NCBI RefSeq assembly: GCF_000003195.3
Contig: NC_012877.2
Location: forward strand, 10,704,855-10,768,854
DNA from: Sorghum bicolor
Lineage: Eukaryota; Streptophyta; Magnoliopsida; Poales; Poaceae
Direction: 5' to 3'
Length of the DNA: 64,000 bases
Shown: positions 23,577 through 34,038 of the stretch, piece after piece
Layout of the letters: each line of letters begins with the position of its first letter
Position numbering within the stretch: the stretch's first letter is position 1
The notes under the pieces: model-generated
Database searches by the model: none
Told to the model about the DNA's origin: nothing
What the model saw: the letters and a program-made list of their open reading frames with translations, nothing else
Position numbers and translations under genes: made by a program

Positions 23577-23586
23577 CGTATTTATA
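23577..23586 (-). promoter_or_regulatory. TATA box of the antisense gene
   Basis: On the minus strand CCTATAAATACG lies about 135 bp upstream of the chosen ATG, in a GC-rich context, followed by a leader with CTCTCTT-like sequence. This gives the antisense gene a promoter independent of the LTRs. The transcription start (about 23550) is inferred. Confidence 0.65.
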
Positions 23587-24234
23587 GGCAGCCGTCCGCC
23601 AACGGACAGATCCGAGAAGTAAGGTAACCCCCCCATAAATGCGCCGCCTGACAGTTCTCTCTCTCTCCTCACAGGCCGGACTCTCCGAATTCCTCGCCGA
23701 TACGGTGTTGTAACGTCATCCGCCTAAAAAGACGCGCCCAACGGGCAGAAAGGCGAACCGCCACGGCCGTTTCCTTCCCTCGTAAGCCAAGAGACATAAC
23801 CGCAAAAGTCTCGAGAGGTCGATGGCTGGCCCGCCGAAAGGGTTCGACAGCCGATCTCGAGCGCCAGAGTCAGGGATCCCCAGCGAGCGGTCGAAGATCG
23901 AGGCCCGCCTCGAGGACTTGCTGGCGATGTTCAAGGTAGGGTCGAGACAGTCGAGAGGAATCCCCCCGAAGGGAGGCATCAAGCCGCTGGACTCTATCGA
24001 ATGAGACCGGTATCCCCGACCACGTCGACCCTGCTTTATGAGGACGCCTCCGGGCTACAGCTGACCCCCTCGAAAGGGGCACAGGTTCTCACTTGGACTA
24101 CCCGCTAGGAACTCAATTTGGGGTGGAAGACGCTCGCTCTATCGAGAGTACGTCAAAGCCCCCGGGCAAAAACGAGCTAGACAGAACCTTCCACCACTGG
24201 TGTCGAAAGCGCTTCTGCGAATTAGATAACATAA

Positions 24235-24265
24235 CCCTCGAAGGAGTTAAAAACTCCTCCGAGGG
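24235..24265. repeat. Hairpin 1 upstream of 3' LTR
   Basis: Inverted arms CCCTCGAAGGAGTT and AACTCCTCCGAGGG with one mismatch flank a three-base loop. It immediately precedes one copy of CTCGGGGGCTAC. Confidence 0.7.
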
Positions 24266-24328
24266 CTCGGGGGCTACCCCGCGGGGTCGCTCGCGCGCCC
24301 CCACGAAATTTCAACCGTAAATCAAAAA

Positions 24329-24360
24329 CCTCCATTCGAGCGCTAGCGCTCAAATGGAGG
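24329..24360. repeat. Hairpin 2 (32-bp near-perfect palindrome) adjoining polypurine tract
   Basis: The arms CCTCCATTCGAGCGCT and AGCGCTCAAATGGAGG are complementary except for one position. The palindrome ends exactly where the 12-base tract before the 3' LTR begins. In the RNA this would be a stable stem next to the plus-strand primer. Confidence 0.75.
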
Positions 24361-24372
24361 CTCGGGGGCTAC

Positions 24373-25419
24373 TGTCGAGGGTATCGGTAAGGGGTACCCT
24401 CAGCGATGCGCATTATGAGATTGCCCGTACGAAGGTTGGGACCCTCAATTCGACGCTTTAATCTTACGTACGCGCCGCCATCGACGGTCGCAGCCTCGAA
24501 GACGGAAATAGCGTCGAGCGAATCGGTCAGGGCTCGAGCGACGATTACCGTCGAAGACGGGAGCGAGCTCGAGCAAACCGAGAGACGTCGAGCGTCAGGA
24601 CACTGTCCGCCGCCTGACGCGCGCACGCGGGCGGGAGCATTAAATGCATCTGACGTTTCCCACCTAACACACGGGTCACGGAAAGCGTGATAGGGAACAA
24701 GCTTCTGTCCCATCGTTCTTTTTGCAGCCTTCCCACCGAACGACCCAGGGTGTGTCAGGACGCAGGAAACGAGGATGGAACGTCTAATCGGGACCCCCTC
24801 GAGACACCCAAGGTCAGCGCTCCGGATATCAGCATATTACGCGGCGCCCGACCCTCGACCGAACAAGGTCCCTTCCCAGGGACAAGCCGGGTGTCGACTG
24901 ACAACACCACAGCTGCTCCGCCGGATCCGCCACCATACCGTACAAGCATGCGACCTCAGAACCAGCACAAGGCGGCTGGCAGGGCAGAACACAGGAGCAC
25001 GCGCAATCATCACCGAGCTATCAAGATGGGACGGCTCGAGGCCATGCCGTACGGAAGCCTCGAGTAGGTCAGCGCTCCATGCGGCTATCGATCCCTACTC
25101 TAACATCTATGCATGTACCCTGCGACTCTCCTTGGAGCTATAAAAGGAGGGACTCAGGAATAGGAGGGAAGATAGATCACAACACAAAGACCACTTTCAT
25201 ACGTAGAAGAGCTCCACATTTCATTCCTCGCTTGTATTCGCCCCTGTACAAGCACTTAGGTGCAAGATAATACAAACTCTCTCCCCCCGCTGGACGTAGG
25301 GCTTTCTCTTGCCCGAACCAGGATAAATCTCTGTGTCTTCTTGCATCACCATCCGGAAAGGGGAGCACGCATACAAATTTACTCGTTGGTGTGACCCCCC
25401 CGGGGGAAAAACACCGACA
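24373..25419 (+). repeat. 3' LTR of Tat element
   Basis: 1047 bp from TGTCGAGGG to CACCGACA, near-identical to 11119-12165, followed by the target duplication CATCT at 25420-25424. Confidence 0.95.
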
Positions 25420-25424
25420 CATCT

Positions 25425-26135
25425 AGTGGCACTTGGGGATCGGTTTGGCTGCGGTTTTCTTGTTACTCTTGGTGGTTGCCGCCACCTAGATGGCTTGGAG
25501 CAGCAGAAGAGGATTGGCACGAGTTGGTGATTGTTCGTGGCCATCTCCCGTTGATTGTGAGGGGTTTGTGCCTACCTCGGCGGATAGCCAAAGGCAACAT
25601 TAGTGGATTGCTCGTGTCATTGAGCTACCTCACTTGTGGGTAGGTTCTTGTGGTGTCCTAGTGAAGACGAGGTTTGTGCTACACCTCTTAGCCACCGAAC
25701 CACCAAGTGTTGGTCGACACAACAGGGACGTAGCGTGCCGGCAAGCACGTGAACCTCGGGAGAAAAATTGTTTGTCTCCATTGTGTTTGTTCATTGGATT
25801 TCTCCCGGTGATTGGACTTCATATCATTGATTGGTTCATCCCCTCTACGCGGCGGTATAAAGATCAAACCATCTCTCTTACATTCCTACAAACTAGAGTA
25901 GCTTACTTACTTGTATAGAAACTTTAGATAGCTCTCTAGTGTAAGTAGTGACATAGCTCTTGTGTGCCTAGTGATCATATCAACTAGAATTGTTGAATAG
26001 GTGGCTTGCAAACACCCCATTAGAGCTAGAGCAAAAAGCTATGCTTTGTTATTTACTAACCACTTGCTCTAGTGAGTTTTGTAGAATTTTTAAATAGGCT
26101 ATTCACCCCCCCTCTAGCCATATTAGGACCTTTCA
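25425..26135 (+). repeat. Copia (SIRE/Opie-type) LTR, right fragment
   Basis: Continues the LTR at 10580-11118 across the Tat insertion; the junction is defined by the CATCT duplication. It ends TTCACCCCCCCTCTAGCC...GGACCTTTCA at 26135, a form I know from the 3' ends of SIRE/Opie/Ji-type LTRs. No copia primer site or coding sequence follows; a LINE remnant does, so this is a solo LTR or one end of a deleted element. Confidence 0.65.
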
Positions 26136-26875
26136 AAGCTGCCAAGAATTCCAAGACCTGTAGAACCTTCTCAGCTCTTCAGTTTGGGATGGTGATAACT
26201 TGGATTCCAAGGGCTACTGCCGGAACCCCTCTAACTCCTTTACACCTAAGAAGGCCTACAAAATGCTCGTAGGAAACCAACAAGCCTCTACCCTTTTTGA
26301 ATGGATGTGGAAAGGTGAGAATTTGGGAAAACACAAGTTTTCTTCTGGCTTTTTCTTAAAGATCGACTTAGTACCAAAAATATTTTGAAAAAGGAAGAAT
26401 ATGCAGCTCACCAGCTACTCTTGCGCCATCTGCAACCTGGATGTGGAGGAAACCTTGTTCCATTTATTCTTTGAATGCCCCTTCAGTCAAGCTTGTTGGA
26501 ACTTTGTTGGCATCAATTGGAACCTAAATCTTCCTCCTCTTGACATGATTATCACTGCAAGGAACAATTTTGCCAGCCCAATGTTTAGAGAAGTTTTGAT
26601 CACTGCCTGTTGGTCTATTTGGTGCTCTAGAAATGATCTAATCTTTGATGGCAAAGCTTGTTCATTGGTCAACTGGAAACTTCACTTCAAGCATGAATTT
26701 GGATTGATTTGTATCAAATCCAAACCTAGCCGTGCTGGCCCTGCTCCAACTGTGGTTAGAGAGTATCCCTTAATGTTTTTGCTTTTTTCTTTTTGAGCTT
26801 TGGTAGCTCCTTTAGCACCCCTCGTGCTCTTGTACTCTCTTTTTGTTTTTTATGAATAAATAAAAAAGAAAGAAA
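26136..26875 (+). pseudogene. LINE (L1-type) ORF2 3' end
   Basis: Translations in several frames give the C-terminal part of a plant L1 ORF2: FTPKKAYKML, FEWMWKGENLGKHKF, then the zinc-finger-like zf-RVT region CAICNLDVEETLFHLFFECP (26421-26480) and SIWCSRNDLIFDGK. The longest clean frame is 26401-26796; frameshifts and stops lie before it. The upstream part is missing because the copia LTR begins here. The 3' end is an A-rich tail near 26852-26875. Confidence 0.75.
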
Positions 26876-27362
26876 GGTGGAGGGGGGGGGGGGTTCCCCA
26901 CCGTTCCCTCAAAAAATACTCTCTTTTGCAAGAACAAATTAACCAATTAGCTGACATGGTGATATTGACAGTAATTGGCAAGCTCACATATATATAATCT
27001 ATAATAGCATAAAGCTTATTTTCTAATAGTTTTGTAGTCCACATGATACATTACATATGAACAATTTACAAATCACATAAGGGACCATGCTAAATACTGT
27101 TTTATGTAATACCCTCAGAAAGTACTCTTGATTATATTCAAGTCCCATATAATTGTTGCAAGTGCTCTTGTAGATGCACCTGTAAAAGGAAGAGTATGAT
27201 TCTTGTCACCAATGGTACGGTGGATGGAAAATCCTGAAGGAGAGCAATTTGACAGACAATGTTAATGTAAATTCAAAGAGAAAACTAAAGCTCATCGGTG
27301 AACTCAAGTTTCAAAAATTTTGGTCTAGCGGGCTTGTTTTTTTCTAGGTCTTATAGCATGTA

Positions 27363-27574
27363 CTCCCTCTGTCCGGTAATATAGCGCATCAAATATAAGA
27401 CATTTTAGAAGACAGAAACCAGTTTTACATTAAATACTTTCTATTTATCAACAAATCACCACTAATCATGTAGCGTCTTATTAGGAAATAAAGTAAGGAC
27501 ACATGTGTCTTTTGTGATCTTTCTTAATTTGTCCTAAAATTTCTAGAATACACTATATTAAAGGACGGATGGAG
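27363..27574. mobile_element. Stowaway-like MITE
   Basis: Ends CTCCCTCTGTCC and GGACGGATGGAG are inverted matches of the CTCCCTCCGTCC type, flanked by TA on both sides (27361-27362, 27575-27576). 212 bp and non-coding. Stowaway MITEs are moved by Tc1/mariner-type transposases. Confidence 0.85.
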
Positions 27575-28647
27575 TATCTTAGTAGCATGTGCAAGTAGAT
27601 GGAAAAGTTTTTTTTTCATCCTTCCAGTTAGGTATGAGATTAAAGCCTGAATCGGCTAACTGCTATACTCAAACAAAACAACTTCAGGAGTCTTTACCTC
27701 GTCAGAAAGGGAAAAAACATGACTAAGAACAGAACCAAAACAAGCGCTTATCTTGGCTGAGCTAATGTTCCAGCCAGCACCTATAGTGCAAGTCTTGTGA
27801 GAACATCATCACGGCAATATTAAAGTGGGTTACTGGGTTCTGCAGGAACTGCAGTAACCTTCTCATTTTCTTCACTCATAAGTCCCATAAAATTAAGAGA
27901 TGGCTATTTTTTTAAAAAAAAGTACTCTGAGTTGGATACCCAACCTAAAATGAAACAAGGAAGGGGTGTACTTTGTAAAATGAAATTAACCAAGGAAGGG
28001 AAGGGAAGAGATTACCATATATAAATGAACTTCAAAAATGAAGCTATCACTCTGTGTTGTTTCTATGTTTGCCCCCAGTGCACTTAAAAACATGGCAAGC
28101 ATTATACCTTTTTATCTACTACCTTCATATTCATTAAAACAATGAGTAACAAGTATTTTGTATCCATTTTCCAGCAAAAGATTGAAAAGATGTGTAAGAA
28201 ATAGTATGTAACTTGCGAGGTTGAAACCGAATACTGCAACGTGCAAAACATTCAAAGCACGCAGGATTCTAGGGCCCGATATACTCATATACTTCAGATA
28301 ATAATATGTTAAGAGAAGAACAATTCAGAAAAGCAGATGTAACTTACCGTCATTCAGTCAAATGGTCAGTGCACCTAGCTACTAAATAGTAGTGACCAGC
28401 GCACGAGATTGAAGGAACTAATATGGCTTCTCAGCTTGTTAAACAATATGCACTCTGAATAGGATCAGCATTTCTCAAGTTATGTACAATTGCCTGTGAT
28501 TGCAGAATCAAGTTGCTGAAAGGATTTTTCTAACCAAGAACCTTTCCTATGTGCCATTAACCTCACAGCACCATCACGAGACATGAACTAATTACACAGC
28601 CAAATTGAGGGTCAGATAGCTGCGCTGGGCATTATGCATGGCTGTGG

Positions 28648-28925
28648 TCAGGATAAAAATGGTACTGATATTTTTCGACCGTATTCGAAACCGAATTTGT
28701 TTAGAGGGGTCCAGATCCGTCTATATCCGAGTCCGAATATTCAACATCCGATACCATATCCGTATCCGAATACTTAAATCGTATATTTATAATGTCGACA
28801 TCTACTCGTATCTTATCCGATAGGCTTGACATTATCTGTATTCAAATCCAAATCCGACCAGAAATATGAAAACAAATATAATATTAGTGATATCCGTCCG
28901 TATCCGACCCGTTTTTATCCCTATG
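28648..28925. mobile_element. hAT-like MITE rich in ATCCGNATCCG motifs
   Basis: Near-terminal inverted segments GGATAAAAATGG (28651) and CCCGTTTTTATCC (28907-28919) bound about 270 bp with repeated TCCGTATCCGA-type motifs. I know GGGATNAAAACGG-ended short elements from grasses as hAT-type MITEs. No clear 8-bp target duplication is visible, so ends are approximate. Confidence 0.55.
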
Positions 28926-29477
28926 ACCCTTCAAAGCAGTTTACGTATGATGTAATGCATCATTAGTCTATTCTTTAAATTTAGCTGAATAACTTAGTTT
29001 CTATATTATTATATTAATTATTAGCTTGTGAGTAAAAGCTAGTGATGAAACAACTCATTTCATTTGCCAAACTAACCAAAAAATTGAAGAGCGAAATGAT
29101 AATGGAGTACCCTATTTCACAAACCAAACATCCCTAAGATCTCTTTGGGAGGGCAGGATTTTTTTTTCTTTCTCATGTTTTTCTATTCATGTAAAATTTC
29201 TTCTGGGCTCTAAAAAGGGGAAACTTTAGTGATGGCACATATGAAAGTACATATAACTTATACATAAGAAAGTATACTTTTTTCTAATGACAAATAAGTA
29301 AAAAGAAGTTTTCTGTAGATATTTCACCGCTGTCACAACATGTGCATACCATTTTCAGGTTCCTCTAGAAGGTGACAAATACATATGCCTTTTCTAGCCT
29401 AAAATTTGAAACGACTGCAATTTTTTCTTAAAAATAATTTTATGAGATGAAGTTATATATCAAAAATACCCCTTTCA

Positions 29478-29640
29478 GTTAGGGGTGTAAAGGATATGGA
29501 TATGATTATGAATTCGTCAAAGAAGTTCAGATGTGTCTACATTCAGAGTCTGGGTATTCAATATTCAATACTAATATCCATTTATATCTTGTCCGACGTT
29601 GCTGATAATCCAAATCCAAATAAAAATTAAAAACAATGTA
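29478..29640. mobile_element. Partial relative of the hAT-like MITE
   Basis: GGGGTGTAAAGGATATGGATATG followed by TATTCAATATTCAATACTAATATCC and TCCAAATCCAAATAAAAATT parallels the internal part of 28648-28925. It lacks one end. It lies 250 bp upstream of GSTZ copy 1. Confidence 0.45.
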
Positions 29641-29895
29641 ATATCTGCTCTGATCTCGCGTATCGCATTGCCGGCCGTCCGGTCTTCTTTGATGACGATG
29701 GGTAGTCTGCCTCTGCCGCCCGTTCTTGTCTTTCTCACTTCACGGCTTGTTAGTTTCGTCTACCCCGTATTCCCCGCCTGCGCTTCCAACAGCAGCTAAC
29801 TCCAAGGCAAGCATCCTTGGTCCACTGTTCGCCTCACTCCCTCAGCAATAATCAGCTGCCACTGCTGTTGTGTCTCAGCAGGAGGCGTTGCGGCC

Positions 29896-32264
29896 ATGGC
29901 GGCTTCGAAGCCCATCCTGTACAGCGCGTGGATCAGCTCCTGCTCCTTCCGAGTCCGGATCGCCCTCAACCTCAAAGGTAACTGGATCAAATCGCTGGCT
30001 CTGGTTTCCTGCTCCACAGATGACGGCGAATCTTGCCCAAAACAGGGGTCTTGTTAGCGGGAGATGGGGAATTGGGGACAATGTGACCTTTTTCTTGATT
30101 TATTAATCAGTTCGACAGATTTTGGGGGAAATGGGTGGGTAGCTACTAGGCCACCCTGATTTTAGACAGAGAGTATCTTTGGGGTTTGTCTTAATCTCTG
30201 GGCTCCAGGGACCGGGGCTCCTGTTATACCAGGTGGTGTTACTAATTAAATGAGATAAAGCAAGTTAATTTGGATTTGTGCAAATCTTCACTTGTCTTTT
30301 GACTATGTAGCTTGTGAGAAATGGATTATATATTGTAATGTTCTAATTAATCGATGGACAGAAAAGAAGTATGCGTGCATCCAACTTATTAGTAATAAAG
30401 TTCTTTAAATGCTCTGACGGTAGACTACTCAATTTTTACTGCAAGTTGAAGCACGTAAGATTATAGCTTCTTGTGCTATTGCTTGTCATTTAATCGTTAC
30501 TTTTTGTGTGAACTAATTCTTCCAATTTATCTGTGATGAAGGTGTGGATTATGAGTACAGGGCTGTGACACGGACGGATCTAGGTTAGCAGTACAAATAT
30601 TTCTGTATTACATACATCATCTTAATGGCTGAAAGGTGTGATACATGGAGGGAAAGAAATGTTAAGTAGTAACTTGTTAGCATTAACTATAATAGTTCCC
30701 ATAATTGTGACCCTATCATAGATTATGAAAAGATCAATCCAATCAAGTATGTTCCAGCATTGGTTGATGGGGATTTTGTTGTTTCTGACTCCCTTGCAAT
30801 CATACTGGTGAGTTATATTCTTCTGTGATTTCTTGATCTTTAAATTGCCCCTTTAGTATTATTGACAAACTTCTTGCTTTCTGTTCAGTATCTTGAAGAC
30901 AAATATCCTCAACACCCTCTTTTGCCTCAAGATCTCAAAAAGAAAGCTATTAATCTTCAGGTACCCAAATACTTGAGATGTTTTATGGTATGAAACTAAG
31001 GTTTTCTTAAGGTTTTTGAAATTACAAGACTACAGGGTATTCAAGTATTTAATAAGATATCCATGCTTTATTTTGGAACTTCTTTTTTTTGAGAGATCCT
31101 GTATTTTGCAAGTAATACTCACTTTTATTATTTAAATGACAAATAAAGGAACAAAGGACCAACAGCAAAAGGGTCCCAGGATCATCTCAGTGTACACATC
31201 TAACAGACTAACATTGTAAATCACCAATACCATGTGGGTAATGGATGTTTCTTCCTTCTCTGCAGATTGCAAATATGGTGTGTTCAAGCATTCAGCCTCT
31301 TCAATGTTATGCAGTAGTTGTGGGTTCATTACAACCAATGACTGTTAATGAAATATTGTGTTTCCTTTATCAGTATTGATGTAATGATGTATGGTTTATG
31401 CTATTCCCATGGCAGGGTCTGCTTGATGGCAAGTTAGGTTCAGATGAGAGCCTTCAGATTGTTAGGAATTACACCGACAAGGGATTTAAAGGTGTGATTT
31501 GTTGCACTCTGTAATTGAATTGTTTTTTGGTCATTGAATATCATTCTTCCTTGAGTATGCATCTGAAAATTAGGCAGATACATGGTGTACCATAACAAAT
31601 GGTATTTCCTTGAGTACACCCTGTCAGTGCCCTTCCTACTCTTGTGTTCTTTACCTTTTGTTGCATATATTTTGTGTGTACCCACTATGACTTTTCCCCT
31701 GGATTTGCTCAGCAATCGAAAAACTTCTGGAAGGTTGTGACAGTAAATATGCTACTGGAGACGAAGTCCAACTGGTTAGTGCTTTAGACTAGTCCTGCAA
31801 TCATCTTCCCAGTGCCTAAAAGGTTCCTGTCGCACTGGTTCTGCCCATTTGCTCTAGAGTGCTTCCTGAATTTATTTACTTGATGGTCAATTTTAATATG
31901 AACCTTGATACTTAAATTAATGCACTGCACCCTATTGGATGTTACTGAATATTCTGCTGCTGTGTGCCTTGTGGTCTTGGACAGGCAGATGTGTTTCTTG
32001 CACCCCAGATCCATGCAGGCGTGACGCGCTTCAAAATTGATATGGTATGATATAAAACCTGACCATCACCTCTATCTAGATGTAAAATCATTTCTCCTGA
32101 GCAATGCTCAGAATTCATCAGAAAACTAATGTGTAGAAGCGGTTGCTTTGCTGCAGTCAAACTACCCTCTTTTGGAGAGGTTCTACAAAGCCTATATGGA
32201 GATCCCAGCATTTCAAGTAGCGGCTCCTGAAAAACAGCCAGATGCGCCTGCGTCTCCATACTGA
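29896..32264 (+). CDS. GSTZ: Zeta-class glutathione S-transferase / maleylacetoacetate isomerase, copy 1
   Basis: Nine exons join in frame at GT...AG sites: 29896-29977, 30542-30583, 30722-30807, 30889-30960, 31266-31319, 31416-31491, 31713-31774, 31985-32044, 32157-32264 (642 bp, 213 aa). The N-terminal thioredoxin-like half has the zeta signature [14 protein letters not shown] with the Ser/Cys active-site motif and [14 protein letters not shown]; the C-terminal helical half has [17 protein letters not shown]. The family isomerises maleylacetoacetate to fumarylacetoacetate in tyrosine breakdown, using glutathione, in the cytosol. Exon 2 is one codon shorter than in copy 2 (in frame), and LQCYAVV has Cys where copy 2 has Gly. 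No disabling change is seen. The upstream 250 bp differ from copy 2, so regulation may differ. Confidence 0.93.
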
Positions 32265-32607
32265 AATGAAATCTACAGCTATGTTCAGATAGATGCCTGC
32301 AGTGATTCATAATAATTATGGCTGTAGAGATTCAAATTAATTAGGACGCTTGACGTAAATGAAGTTTGCTTCGTCTACCTAGTGTGGAGGCGTGTTACAA
32401 AAAGGAACTAGAGATATTTCGGAATCGTGCTGTACTAGAAACTTCTAAATCCTGTATTATCACTCAAAATATTTCGGAATCGTACTCTACTAGGTGGATT
32501 CGTCCCTTCAGCCTAGACTTTCAATCCACCCCACTGGCTCCTGGCTTTGAGCTTGTGCCATCGCTTTAAAATGCACCTCGGTCCAATAGGCCGAGCGTGA
32601 TTCATCG

Positions 32608-33036
32608 ATGACGACGAGTCGACCACGAGCCCAACAAACAGCCGAAGATTCTGCGAAGCAGCAAGCACTTGAGGACGGGAGAAGCAGCAATGATGCTATG
32701 CAGGGAATCCTCCGAAATGAGGACCCGTTGAAGTGTGAGCTTCTTGAGCCGGGGGAACTGAAGCGCCTGGTTGACGACGATGTCGTCACAGAGGTGGCAT
32801 TGGCTTGTGCGGGGAAGCGGAAGCGGCGGCCAGGGCCACGGTGGGCGGAGCGGACGCGGGAGACGACATCGATGGTGACGAGGAGGTCACCGCCGTCGAG
32901 GTTGAGAGGAGGTCACCTGCTGCTTCCAACAATTAGAGGTCCACACCCGTTTCACCATGGTCACCCTCCCGATTATACTACATATATAATGCAGCATAGT
33001 AACAAAGGTAATCTTCAGGGAAACTTTTTGGATTAG
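32608..33036 (+). CDS. Hypothetical 142-aa frame downstream of GSTZ copy 1
   Basis: An ATG-started frame of 142 codons in a locally GC-rich patch. The product is hydrophilic, with a Glu/Asp-rich middle (LLEPGELKRLVDDDVV) and a basic run KRKRRPGPRW near residue 90. It runs past the 12-bp repeat at 32988-32999 into the retroposed segment, so its last codons may come from the insertion. I recognise no family. It may be a gene fragment or chance. Confidence 0.25.
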   Translation: MTTSRPRAQQTAEDSAKQQALEDGRSSNDAMQGILRNEDPLKCELLEPGELKRLVDDDVVTEVALACAGKRKRRPGPRWAERTRETTSMVTRRSPPSRLRGGHLLLPTIRGPHPFHHGHPPDYTTYIMQHSNKGNLQGNFLD

Positions 33037-33629
33037 ACAATGGTCACTGCTGTCTAAAGAGGAAGAGAGAAGAATGCTGAAGGAGGGATGCAAGCGTTTA
33101 GAAAGCTTGGCGCTACAGTTTTTTGGTTCCAGTGAGTGGAAGAACCTAAAGAGATTAGGAGTTTAATGCTTGGCTGTCTTGATCTGCTTTTCGCTGAAGC
33201 TGGGTGTTTAGTTCTAGTCGGTCCATGATCAATGGAGATGTGGACTATTTGTCTTTTTTTGTCTTATGTGTTAGAACAATGGAAGATGGCTGCAGACAAC
33301 TGGAAGGAGTGACTCTACACTTTTGTGGTTCCTGGTGTAGTATCAGAAGGATATGGAGGTGGAGTCCGTTGGTTGCTTTTGTTTCAGTCTGGACGTTGCT
33401 TATTTGCTCTCCCAGCTGGTCACTGTTTTGTTTTTATTAGGCTTCTGTTTAGTTTGCTCACTAGCTGAGCTTTGGGCTGTGTCCCATCTTTGTTGTAAGG
33501 TTCCAGGTGCTTTAACTGAACTCTCTGCTTAACGGGCTCGGGGCTATGTCCCGCTCTTGTAAGGTTTAGTCTTAAGCAATCACTTGTGATTGTGAAGGCT
33601 GGAATATTTTGACTCCTTTATCTAAAAAA
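33000..33629 (+). mobile_element. Retroposed fragment with A-tail (possible 5'-truncated LINE)
   Basis: A 12-bp direct repeat AATGCAGCATAG occurs at 32988-32999 and 33630-33641; the second copy directly follows a short A-run (CTAAAAAAAA). Between them is about 630 bp, including a frame with LSKEEERRMLKEGCKRLESL and GT/T-rich 3' sequence. Direct repeat plus A-tail fits target-primed retroposition. The weakly similar sequence just past both repeat copies (GGGAAAC and GGGAAAT followed by TTTGGATTA) leaves tandem duplication as an alternative. Confidence 0.45.
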
Positions 33630-33674
33630 AATGCAGCATAGGGGAAATTTTTCTTTGGATTAACAACATCAGCA

Positions 33675-33933
33675 TGTAACGGATGACAGGTTGGCCCATT
33701 CGCTGAGGCGGTTCGTGATGGTTGACTGGCAACAGCTGTTGCAGTCGGGACAGACTATATAAGCCGTTCCTCCCTTTGGTTCAGGTAGCGAACTTTGTAA
33801 CAGAAATACTCTAGAATTAGTTCCAGTCATTCGAGTCTAGCATCTGCTCCTGTACACAAACCTTGTTACAAATTCGCAATAAAGATACCCAGATTTCCCC
33901 CAAAAGCCACCAAATCGAAGCCAGTTCGTCACA
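33675..33933 (+). repeat. 5' LTR of Reina-like element
   Basis: TGTAACGGATGACAGG to TTCGTCACA, with a TATA box ACTATATAAGCCG near 33754. An AATAAAG poly(A)-type signal lies near 33880. Confidence 0.9.
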
Positions 33934-33935
33934 AT

Positions 33936-33949
33936 TGGTATTCAGAGCC
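33936..33949 (+). other. Primer-binding site of Reina-like element
   Basis: TGGTATTCAGAGCC two bases after the LTR. It resembles the initiator-methionine tRNA site TGGTATCAGAGC with one extra T, which would weaken pairing. Confidence 0.65.
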
Positions 33950-34038
33950 TATGGGTTTGAGAGAAATTTTTTTTTCTCTCGCAAATCAATTGTTCCGGGC
34001 TGGCTCCGAAACGCAAACCCACCAAATTCCAGACGGAG

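Larger units (their letters stand above)
23600..24372. other. Untranslated 3' region of Tat element with polypurine-tract copies
   Basis: No credible gene. It holds two hairpin-capable segments (24235-24265 and 24329-24360) and two exact copies of CTCGGGGGCTAC, at 24266-24277 and 24361-24372. The second directly abuts the 3' LTR and is the likely functional polypurine tract. Confidence 0.7.
11119..25419 (+). mobile_element. Complete young Tat-type Ty3/gypsy retrotransposon with antisense gene
   Basis: The element has two 1047-bp LTRs (11119-12165, 24373-25419) with TGTCG...CGACA ends and a perfect 5-bp target duplication CATCT (11114-11118, 25420-25424). Order: LTR, primer site, gag-protease, TAG, pol (RT, RNase H, integrase), an antisense multi-exon gene, polypurine tract, LTR. 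Integrase last and dual RNase H-like regions place it in Ty3/gypsy; the DGGS protease, the primer site TGGCGCGCCAGGTAGGGG and the long 3' region with an antisense gene fit the Tat branch (Grande/RIRE2-like). By eye the LTRs differ at only three bases, implying a recent insertion (about 0.1 million years at 1.3e-8 substitutions per site per year, an assumed rate). Confidence 0.93.
26876..29895. other. Intergenic DNA upstream of GSTZ copy 1
   Basis: About 3 kb with no gene that I can support on either strand. It begins with a run of about 14 G at 26881-26894, and contains one Stowaway-like MITE, one hAT-like MITE and a related partial copy. The rest is AT-rich single-copy-looking sequence. The 250 bp before the GSTZ ATG turn GC-rich. 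Confidence 0.6.
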
